NCBI GenBank assembly: GCA_035623335.1
Contig: DASPTQ010000259.1
Location: 1-64,000 of the forward strand
Source: JAFAGX01 sp035623335
Lineage (GTDB): Bacteria; Acidobacteriota; Terriglobia; Terriglobales; Acidobacteriaceae
Length of the DNA: 64,000 bases
Reading direction: 5' to 3'
The translations under genes were made by a program, and so were the position numbers. Position 1 is the first letter of the stretch; each line of letters begins with the position of its first letter. The notes beneath the pieces are model-generated. The model did not search any database and was not told the DNA's origin. It saw only the letters and a list, made by a program, of their open reading frames with translations. Below are positions 57,198 to 64,000 of the stretch, in pieces.

Positions 57198-58211
57198 ATG
57201 ATCATCAATATGCGAGAGGGAGCGTCGGAGGACGAGATTCAGCATGTGGTCGAGCGGGTGAAGGAGGCCGGATACCAAGCTCACGTTACCCGGGGAACCG
57301 AACGTGCCATTGTCGCAGCGGTCGGCAGCAATGGGCGCCGCCACGAGCTGCAGGCGCTTGAAGCGGCACCAGGCGTAGCCGCGGTGGTTCCGATCGCCCA
57401 GCCGTTCAAGCTCGTCAGTCGTCAGGTGAGACCGCACGGAACCGTCGTCGAGGTCGGCGGTGTCCGCATCGGGGACGGCAGTTTCGTCGTCATCGCGGGT
57501 CCGTGTTCGGTCGAATCGCGCGAACAGCTGTTCTCGACCGCCCAAGCCGTGCAGGCCGGAGGAGCTCACTTGCTCCGAGGCGGTGCTTATAAACCGCGCA
57601 CGTCGCCTTACGAATTTCAGGGCCTCGGACTCGAAGCCCTCGAACTGTTGAGCGAGGCGCGCCAACATACTGGGCTACCGGTGGTCACCGAAGTGATGAG
57701 CACGGAAGACGTGGACCTGATTTCCGAACACGCCGACATGCTGCAAGTGGGTGCCCGCAACATGCAGAACTTCGCGCTGTTGCGCCGGCTGGCAAAAAGC
57801 AAAAGGCCGATCCTGCTCAAGCGCGGTCCTTCGGCTACGGTCCGGGAATGGCTATTGGCGGCAGAGTACCTGCTCGCGGGTGGCAATCAGGATGTTGTGC
57901 TGTGTGAACGAGGGATCAAGACGTTTGAAACTGAAACTCGCAACACCCTCGATCTCGCTGCTCTTGCTCTAGTGAGGGAACTGTCGCATTTGCCGGTCGT
58001 GGCAGATCCCTCGCACGGAACCGGCCGGCCCACGTTGGTTGCGCCGATGTCGCGGGCGGCCGCGGCTCTCGGCGCCGACGGAATTATGGTGGAAGTCCAT
58101 CCTTGTCCGGAGCGGGCCCTCTCCGATGGTCCTCAATCGCTCGACCTCGAAGGCTTCTCGCGCCTGATGCGCAGCTTGGCTGAGCCCTTGCGGGCGATGG
58201 CACCACAATAA
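57198..58211 (+). CDS. aroF: 3-deoxy-7-phosphoheptulonate (DAHP) synthase
   Basis: First step of the shikimate pathway, from phosphoenolpyruvate and erythrose 4-phosphate. 337 residues from ATG 57198 (GGGAGG upstream). N-terminal ferredoxin-like regulatory domain (about 1-70) as in the Thermotoga-type enzyme, then the barrel with IAGPCSVES, RGGAYKPRTSPY, KRGPSATV and VADPSHGTG. Type I-beta DAHPS. The ferredoxin-like domain gives feedback control; the leader adds transcriptional attenuation. Confidence 0.95.
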   Translation: MIINMREGASEDEIQHVVERVKEAGYQAHVTRGTERAIVAAVGSNGRRHELQALEAAPGVAAVVPIAQPFKLVSRQVRPHGTVVEVGGVRIGDGSFVVIAGPCSVESREQLFSTAQAVQAGGAHLLRGGAYKPRTSPYEFQGLGLEALELLSEARQHTGLPVVTEVMSTEDVDLISEHADMLQVGARNMQNFALLRRLAKSKRPILLKRGPSATVREWLLAAEYLLAGGNQDVVLCERGIKTFETETRNTLDLAALALVRELSHLPVVADPSHGTGRPTLVAPMSRAAAALGADGIMVEVHPCPERALSDGPQSLDLEGFSRLMRSLAEPLRAMAPQ

Positions 58212-58256
58212 GTTGGTGAACCTGCCCCACTTCGGTCTGCGGCCCGACCGCTGGCT

Positions 58257-59594
58257 TTAGTCTCGGACCGCTCGGTCACAGATCTCGAGGCCGCGATCGA
58301 TGATCGCAAACCCCTCCCGAAGTTGTTCTTCGGTAATCGGTAGCGGAGGATTGGTGAAGAAGGTATTCCAGCGCACAAACGTGTACAGCCCTTCTTGGCG
58401 GAAGAACTTGCCGAGAGCCGCCATTTCCTCCGAAGTGCCATTGAAGGGGGCCAGTGGCTCCCGTGAACTTCGGCTGCGAATGAGTTCCACAATGCCGAAC
58501 AAGCCGATGGAGCGCACCTCGCCGACCGAAGGATGGCGCTCGCGGAGGTCGGCCAGTAACTGCTTCATGAGCACTCCCATCTTCCGCGCGTTTTCGATCA
58601 AGTGGTCTTCTTCGTAGACTTGGATGGTAGCCAGGGCTGCGGCACAACCCATGGGATGACTGTTGTAGGTAAGTCCTCCGTAGAACACGTTGTCCTGGAA
58701 ATGTTGTCGAATGAAGGGACGCATACCCACGGCTCCGAGCGGAAGGTAGCTGCTGGTTAACCCTTTTGCCATCGTCATCAGATCGGGCACAACCTTCCAG
58801 TGATCGACAGCGAACCACTCTCCGGTCCGGCCGAATCCTGACATGACCTCATCGGCAATCATCAAGATGCGGTACTTTGTGCACAGCTCCCTTACCCCTT
58901 GCAAATACCCCTCGGGCGGCACGAGAACCCCATTTGTCCCCGTGACCGGCTCAAGAATGAACGCGGCGATGGTCGATGGTCCTTCGAGTTGGATGACCTC
59001 CTCGAGTAGGGCCAGCGATTGGGGGGCCGAATCCCAGCCGCGTCGAATTCCGTGATAGGGATCGAGGACGTGAACCACACCCGGGATGCCCGGTTCGTTG
59101 GCCCAGCGGCGTGGGTCACCAGTCAGCGACATGCTGCCGGCCGTCGCCCCGTGGTAGGAACGGTAGCGGGCAAGGATCTTCTGCCGTCCCGTGACGAAAC
59201 GCGCGATCTTGATCGCATTCTCATTTGCCTCTGCCCCGCCGTTGGTAAAGAAGAACGTATCCATGTCCCCAGGGGTAATTTCGGCCAGCTTGGCGCCTAG
59301 TCTTGCGCGCGGCTCGGTGGCCATGAAGGGGTTTGCGTACGCCAGGGTGGCTGCCTGTTCGCGGATGGCGTTGATGACACGGGGATCGCCGTGCCCGATG
59401 TTGACGCTCATCAACTGGCTGTTGAAGTCGAGGAAGCGCTTTCCGTCGGGCGTCCAGAAGTAAACGCCCTTGGCCTTTGCTACCGGAATGGGATCTACTT
59501 TGGACTGCGCAGACCACTCGTACAGCGTGTGTTTCTTAGCCAGAGCGATGATTTCCTCGCCCGTCATACCCCTTGCGACAATGTCAGTTGCCAT
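58257..59594 (-). CDS. Class III PLP aminotransferase
   Basis: 445 residues with PLP lysine in MTMAKGLTSSYLPLG and blocks FFFTNGGAEANENAIKIAR, SYHGATAG, LEPVTGTNG, IADEVMSGFGRTG. Family members include taurine, beta-alanine and ornithine transaminases; the sequence does not decide. Good GGAGAG site before ATG 59594. Single gene, no operon partner. Confidence 0.88.
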   Translation of the reverse strand: MATDIVARGMTGEEIIALAKKHTLYEWSAQSKVDPIPVAKAKGVYFWTPDGKRFLDFNSQLMSVNIGHGDPRVINAIREQAATLAYANPFMATEPRARLGAKLAEITPGDMDTFFFTNGGAEANENAIKIARFVTGRQKILARYRSYHGATAGSMSLTGDPRRWANEPGIPGVVHVLDPYHGIRRGWDSAPQSLALLEEVIQLEGPSTIAAFILEPVTGTNGVLVPPEGYLQGVRELCTKYRILMIADEVMSGFGRTGEWFAVDHWKVVPDLMTMAKGLTSSYLPLGAVGMRPFIRQHFQDNVFYGGLTYNSHPMGCAAALATIQVYEEDHLIENARKMGVLMKQLLADLRERHPSVGEVRSIGLFGIVELIRSRSSREPLAPFNGTSEEMAALGKFFRQEGLYTFVRWNTFFTNPPLPITEEQLREGFAIIDRGLEICDRAVRD

Positions 59595-59851
59595 GTTTTT
59601 CTCTCCACTCGAAAGGTTCGTGCTTCCCGGCGCTCAACCTACTGAGCTGCGAGTGGACACCGTCCTTGGTTAGCGACTCGTCTTCGAGCACCTGCACCGT
59701 AACAACTCCCCCAAAGAGGCGTAAGTCGTCAATTCCGCATAGCCAAAACTTCAGGATCCGGCGTCAGAAGCTAGCCCTGCGATTATACCGAACGCTACCG
59801 AAGGTTAGCGAAATCGGCCCGTCGACCCGGACTCCCGAATAGAATTGGTGC

Positions 59852-60205
59852 ATGACGCCAGCACCGGTGAAACCCCCGATTCCATCCGACCTTCTCAATC
59901 AAATTGACGTGCGCGTGGGCACGATTCTGTCGGTGACCGATGTTGCCAACTCAGAAAAGCTGGTCGCCCTCGAAGTCAACTTTGGCGACCACAGGCGCAC
60001 GGTTCTTGCCGGACTGAAGGGGGAGCGTGCCAACCCTCGCGAGATTGAAGGCAAGCAAGCTTTGTTTGTAGTGAATCTTGTGCCGAGAAAAATGGCGGGA
60101 ATGGTTTCCGAAGGCATGCTATTCGACATCGGCTACCTGGACGGGATTACACCGGTGCTGGCGATACCCGAGACCCCTGTGCCGGATGGAACCAGAGCAG
60201 GATAA
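59852..60205 (+). CDS. csaA: CsaA-like tRNA-binding-domain protein
   Basis: 117 residues, essentially one EMAP II/tRNA-binding OB domain (VRVGTILSVTDV, RRTVLAGLKG, VVNLVPRKMAGMVSEGML). Length and plan fit CsaA, proposed as a protein-export chaperone in Bacillus, and the C-terminal domain of MetRS. A TAGAAT box lies 6 bases before ATG, so the mRNA may be leaderless, although no -35 is obvious. Confidence 0.85.
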   Translation: MTPAPVKPPIPSDLLNQIDVRVGTILSVTDVANSEKLVALEVNFGDHRRTVLAGLKGERANPREIEGKQALFVVNLVPRKMAGMVSEGMLFDIGYLDGITPVLAIPETPVPDGTRAG

Positions 60206-60335
60206 TGCTCGCCGGCGCTCTTCCTCGCAAGTTGAGTCGAGCAAGAGCGCTCGAAAGCGAGCGGATCACACCCGCGACCTGCCACATGAGGCTCGAGTCC
60301 TACACTCGGCTCAGTTAGGCTGTCAGCGGTTAGCC

Positions 60336-61283
60336 ATGACTTTCGAGATTGTGATGAAGCCTTGGTTCTTTGCTCTCTGCGTGGGGTTGGCGTGTGGCAG
60401 TCTGAGTGCGCAGACGCCTTCCTGGCAGCCATCACCGGGACATAAGCAAGTGCCGATATGGCCGGCAGCGGTGCCGGACGCGCAGCCTGTCTCGGGGCCG
60501 GAGTACACGGAGACGGTCGGTGAGGACCCGCCGGGTGCCGTTGTGGTGGGCAAAGTCTCGCGGCCTACCATGACTGTCTATTGGCCGGAAGGAAAGAATA
60601 CGGGGGCGGCGGTAGTCGTGTTTCCTGGCGGCGGCTATTGGGTCCTGTACATGGATCTTGAAGGCACGGAGGTCTGTGACTGGCTGACGTCCAAGGGAAT
60701 CACATGTGTGCTGTTGAAGTATCGCGTGCCGGGCGAGCATCTTTCTCCAAGATCCGGGGCGTACCCGAAATCACCGATGGCGCTCGAAGACGCGCAGAGA
60801 ACGGTGGGACTGGTACGCTTTCATGCCGCGGAGTGGCATATCGACCCGCACAAGATTGGGGTGCTTGGGTTTTCGGCGGGCGGACACTTGGTAGCAGCAA
60901 TCAGCACGCATTTTCAGCGGCGATTGTATTCGGCTGTCGACGCGGCAGATAAAGAAAGCTGCCGGCCGGACTTTGGCGTGGCGCTTTATCCGGGGCATCT
61001 GCTGGAGAACACCTCGAAAGATTTCCAGTTGAATCCGTACATTCCGGTTACCCGTCAGACGCCACCGACGTTCTTGGTGCAGGCGGAGGATGACCCGATC
61101 GACACGGTGAAGAACTCGCTGGTCTATTACGCTGCGCTGAAGAAGGCCGGGGTGCCGGTCGAGATGCATCTGTACGCGCACGGGGGACACGGGTTTGGGT
61201 TGCGGCCGACGAAGCTTCCAATCACTGGATGGCCCGAGTTGGTGGAATCGTGGCTCGGTACGATTGGGATGATCTCCAAGTAG
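60336..61283 (+). CDS. Secreted alpha/beta hydrolase (esterase-like)
   Basis: 315 residues from ATG 60336, with signal peptide MKPWFFALCVGLACGSLSA beginning six codons in (ATG 60354 is an alternative). Oxyanion region VVFPGGGYWVL, nucleophile elbow GFSAGGH (Ser), acid Asp in QAEDDPIDTV and His in HGGHGF: catalytic triad complete. Resembles BD-FAE/xylan esterase-like enzymes often found in carbohydrate-active gene sets. Substrate unknown. Confidence 0.85.
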   Translation: MTFEIVMKPWFFALCVGLACGSLSAQTPSWQPSPGHKQVPIWPAAVPDAQPVSGPEYTETVGEDPPGAVVVGKVSRPTMTVYWPEGKNTGAAVVVFPGGGYWVLYMDLEGTEVCDWLTSKGITCVLLKYRVPGEHLSPRSGAYPKSPMALEDAQRTVGLVRFHAAEWHIDPHKIGVLGFSAGGHLVAAISTHFQRRLYSAVDAADKESCRPDFGVALYPGHLLENTSKDFQLNPYIPVTRQTPPTFLVQAEDDPIDTVKNSLVYYAALKKAGVPVEMHLYAHGGHGFGLRPTKLPITGWPELVESWLGTIGMISK

Positions 61284-61370
61284 GCGTTCGCCGATCGCAT
61301 CGGCAGAGTGAACCTTGCTGGCTAAGCCTTGGTGAACATCCGGGGCCAGAGAGCGGGGGCAGGACCGTTC

Positions 61371-62750
61371 CTACCCCCTGTCCTTTACATGCGTTGCCTG
61401 GCTGGGCTTGATGTTGTGGTTCATGCGAAAAAAGTTGGTCGGATCATACTTGTTTTTTAGGACAACCAGACGATCATAATTGCAACCGTAAGCTTCGCGG
61501 GCTATGGCCTCTCCTTCGTCGGTCACGTAGTTCCCGTACGATCCTGCGACCAAATAGGGCCTCATGGCGTCGCAACACTCTCGTGTCCATTGCACGTTCT
61601 TCTCGGTTTCCGACGGGTCTGTCCACATGGACCATGCCAGAAAGTTCCACGAATAGTTGCGGTGAGGAAAGGCAGTATCTGTAGCCCCTACGCGGGTAGC
61701 TTTGCCGTGCCAGTGTTCGACGAAGGGGGCAAACGTGTACGGCGAAGGGCTCTTCGCGACATACCGCACCATGGTTTCAATGGCCTCTTCGCTCAGGTCT
61801 CGCAGGAAATTGGATCGTGTGTACACATGACGGCCCGGCGGGAAGAACGCCTCGAACATGCTCTGAATTTGAAGGTAGCTCATCGCACTCAGCGCGTCCG
61901 CGAGCGGGGAACCGAAGGTGCGCAATGGCTTCAAGATTTTCTCTCCGTCAGCTATCGCTCCGCTGTAACAGGCAGCAATGCCAAAGACCGGCACCCCGTC
62001 CGGAAGCCGGAAGGAACCACCTTGAGTGACCAGTTCGTCCGGGCTATCCGCGGCAAATTCACGCCAAAAGCGCAGTACTTCCCGGGCTTGTGCCGCGGGA
62101 TAGAACACGGCACCTCCGAACACCGGACCCACTTCGTGAAGCCGGTATTCAAGAGCAGTCACAATCCCAAAGTTGCCGCTACCGCCACGGAGTCCCCAGA
62201 ACAGATCGGCGTTCTCGGAGGCGTTTGCCGTCAGAAAGTGCCCATCCGCCGTGACCACGTCCGCGCCAATGACATTGTCGACCGCGAGGCCGTACTTGCC
62301 GTGCAGCTGGCCCCAGCCGCCGCCCAGGGTCAAGCCGGCGATGCCGACAGTTGGCACGACCCCTTGCGTCGTGGCCAATCCAAAGGCTTGCGTTTCACGG
62401 TCGAACTCACCTAGTTTCAGACCGGTTTCGGCGCGAACGGTTTGCCTGAGCGGATCGACGCGGATTCCTTTCATACCAGACATGTCAATCATCAAGCCGT
62501 CCTCGCAAACGGCCTTGCCCGCGACGCTGTGTCCACCGCCACGAACCGAGACGAGGAGGTCGTGTTCGCGGGCTGCGCGCACACAGGCAATGACATCGGC
62601 CGCGCCGGCGCAACGCGCGATGATCGCGGGACGACGGTTGATCGTCGCGTTAGGGGTAGTCCGAGCTTCATCGTAGCCGGCATCGCCCGGGCAGAAGGTT
62701 GAGCCCCGCAGAGAAGTCCTGAGCGTTTGAACCACAGATTCCGGAATCAT
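61371..62750 (-). CDS. FAD-linked oxidoreductase, berberine-bridge type
   Basis: 459 residues from ATG 62750 (GGGGG upstream). FAD-binding domain with RGGGHSVAGKAV (His for covalent FAD) and GLTLGGGWGQLHGKYGL; the second covalent cysteine of plant enzymes is replaced. C-terminal BBE motif YGCNYDRLVVLKNKYDPTNFF. Substrate (sugar, alkaloid-like or other alcohol) unknown. Confidence 0.87.
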   Translation of the reverse strand: MIPESVVQTLRTSLRGSTFCPGDAGYDEARTTPNATINRRPAIIARCAGAADVIACVRAAREHDLLVSVRGGGHSVAGKAVCEDGLMIDMSGMKGIRVDPLRQTVRAETGLKLGEFDRETQAFGLATTQGVVPTVGIAGLTLGGGWGQLHGKYGLAVDNVIGADVVTADGHFLTANASENADLFWGLRGGSGNFGIVTALEYRLHEVGPVFGGAVFYPAAQAREVLRFWREFAADSPDELVTQGGSFRLPDGVPVFGIAACYSGAIADGEKILKPLRTFGSPLADALSAMSYLQIQSMFEAFFPPGRHVYTRSNFLRDLSEEAIETMVRYVAKSPSPYTFAPFVEHWHGKATRVGATDTAFPHRNYSWNFLAWSMWTDPSETEKNVQWTRECCDAMRPYLVAGSYGNYVTDEGEAIAREAYGCNYDRLVVLKNKYDPTNFFRMNHNIKPSQATHVKDRG

Positions 62751-62918
62751 AGGTATCCCCCAGCTAACAACCAACGGCAACCGATCGGCTGGAATCTTCG
62801 CTTAATGATAAATCCGGTAACTATCGTGCAACAGGAATGAGCGCGCCTTATTTTCTGGGACGAGACTCTGGCGGAATAAGTCCTGCCACGCGGTAATAAA
62901 CTGTCAACTGGCCGTAAA

Positions 62919-63191
62919 CCTCTCGCGTACGCCAAGGCAGGTCGTCCGCACGATGCACGCAGAATCCTACAGGATCTACTCAGCCAGGCCGAGACCAGGC
63001 ACGTGGACAAGTACTCCATCGGCCTTGTGTACGCCGCCTTGAGCGAACATGACCTGGCGATCGAGTGGCTCGAAAGGGCAGCCAGGGAGCCTTGTCTCTG
63101 GTTTACCTTTATGGCCAACGGTGATCCAAGACTGGATGAGCTTCGCTCCAATCCTCGCTTTGCGCTGTTGTTGCAAAGGCTGATGACATGA
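62919..63191 (+). pseudogene. Remnant of a TPR-containing kinase or regulator
   Basis: In-frame fragment beginning about RKPLAYAKAGRPHDARRIL and ending at TGA 63189-63191 matches the C-terminal TPR tail common in acidobacterial Ser/Thr kinases (VYAALSEHDLAIEWLERA, DELRSNPRFALLLQRL). A stop at 62877 cuts off anything upstream and there is no start codon with a ribosome site. It lies next to a kinase of the same family and is probably a leftover of an older copy. Confidence 0.55.
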
Positions 63192-63366
63192 GATTCGCCT
63201 AATCCCATCCATGCTGACAACATCGCGTGTCGATGACGAGAAATCCCCACCCAAAGACTCTGGATTAGGCTCCAATTCCGGGAGCTATGCCGACTTCTCG
63301 CTCCGAACCGGGAATACCTTCTCGTTGGCCTCTCTAGACTGTGCGGTTGAACTGTTGAAGCCCGGG

Positions 63367-63372
63367 TATAAT
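63367..63372 (+). promoter_or_regulatory. -10 element of the kinase gene
   Basis: Perfect TATAAT, 10 bases before ATG 63383. A TTGAAC at 63347-63352 is too close (14 bases) to be a good -35. The transcript would start 3-4 bases before ATG. Confidence 0.4.
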
Positions 63373-63382
63373 TGCGCGCAGG

Positions 63383-64000
63383 ATGGCCCTGATCGCTGGC
63401 ACCAAACTCGGACCTTATGAAATCCAATCACTGTTAGGTGCCGGCGGCATGGGCGAGGTGTACCGCGCCAGGGACACGCGGCTTGACCGCAGCGTCGCCA
63501 TCAAGATCCTGCCCACTCACCTTTCGGACAATCCGGAATTCCAGCAGCGCTTCGAACGCGAGGCGCGGGCCATTTCATCGTTGAATCATCCGCACATCTG
63601 TCATCTCTACGACATCGGCTACCACGATGACACCAATTTTCTGGTGATGGAGTTCTTGGATGGCGAGACGCTGGCCGATCGCCTGAGTAAAGGGGCCATG
63701 CCGCTGCCGGAGGTGCTGAGGACCGGGATGGAAATCGCGGAAGCCCTGGAGACCGCGCATCGCGCCGGCATTGTGCATCGCGATCTGAAGCCGGGGAACA
63801 TCATGCTGACGAAGGCAGGCGCCAAGCTGATGGACTTTGGCTTGGCGAAGCCAACCACGGTGAGTGCGTCGGGAGCAGCCTCCGCGCCGCTCCTGTCGGC
63901 GGCAAAAACCATGAGCGGGCCGACCCCGGTGAGTCCCCTGACCACCGCGGGCAGCATCGTGGGGACGATTCATTACATGTCCCCGGAACAGATCGAAGGT
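63383..64000 (+). CDS. Ser/Thr protein kinase, PknB type (partial)
   Basis: 206 codons of an open frame running off the right edge. Kinase domain from residue 12: glycine loop LLGAGGMGEVYRA, VAIKILP (Lys), HRDLKPGNIML catalytic loop, MDFGLAKP (DFG) and GTIHYMSPEQIEG activation segment. Acidobacterial kinases of this type often continue with TPR or WD40-like domains, which would be outside. Start ATG 63383. The activation segment carries an Ala/Ser/Pro-rich insertion (about 160-190). Confidence 0.93.
   Translation, partial: MALIAGTKLGPYEIQSLLGAGGMGEVYRARDTRLDRSVAIKILPTHLSDNPEFQQRFEREARAISSLNHPHICHLYDIGYHDDTNFLVMEFLDGETLADRLSKGAMPLPEVLRTGMEIAEALETAHRAGIVHRDLKPGNIMLTKAGAKLMDFGLAKPTTVSASGAASAPLLSAAKTMSGPTPVSPLTTAGSIVGTIHYMSPEQIEG

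Overview
This 64 kb window is GC-rich, densely packed chromosomal DNA, most likely from an acidobacterium (Acidobacteriota). Four features suggest this: an SBBP-repeat surface protein, an Oar-type TonB-dependent receptor with an N-terminal carboxypeptidase-regulatory-like domain, a Ser/Thr kinase with the GAGGMGEVYRARDTRLDR signature, and many Tat-targeted Gfo/Idh/MocA and sugar-isomerase proteins. I saw no rRNA, tRNA, CRISPR array, insertion sequence or phage gene.

Layout. 1-9 kb: M23 peptidase, Lhr helicase, secreted GH9 cellulase, TPR lipoprotein-like protein. 9-19 kb: a minus-strand run for envelope and housekeeping functions (pyrG, kdsA, K+ channel, kdsD, proS, a small membrane protein, a PBP1b-like transpeptidase). 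19-26 kb: hypothetical protein, PLP decarboxylase, methyltransferase, secreted M28 peptidase and thiC. 26.8-29.6 kb: cytochrome c maturation operon ccmE-ccmA-ccmB-ccmC-ccmD, with a CXXXY-type CcmE. 29.9-33.3 kb: SBBP protein. 33.4-37.8 kb: histidine kinase and NtrC-type regulator pair, PilZ protein and a second sigma-54 activator. 37.8-41.3 kb: aspartate kinase and homoserine dehydrogenase behind an apparent Ile/Thr attenuator. 41.3-56.8 kb: a ten-gene minus-strand sugar-catabolic locus with a divergent LacI regulator. 56.9-58.2 kb: DAHP synthase behind an apparent aromatic-amino-acid attenuator. 58.2-64 kb: aminotransferase, CsaA-like protein, esterase, FAD oxidase, a TPR remnant and a truncated Ser/Thr kinase.

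The most interesting material is of two kinds. First, the 41-57 kb locus combines a GMC dehydrogenase with its Tat-exported small subunit, two Tat-targeted Gfo/Idh/MocA oxidoreductases, a Tat-targeted sugar isomerase/epimerase, a secreted DUF1080 (3-keto-glycoside hydrolase family) protein, a TonB receptor, an MFS permease, a ROK kinase and a GlmS-like SIS protein. A strong promoter with tandem palindromic LacI-type operators precedes it. This looks like a periplasmic oxidative (3-keto) glycoside degradation system. Second, two amino-acid pathway genes are each preceded by a short reading frame packed with the codons of the pathway products, a terminator, and upstream segments able to form the competing antiterminator. 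This is the architecture of ribosome-mediated transcription attenuation. Several promoters also sit so close to their start codon that the transcripts should be leaderless.
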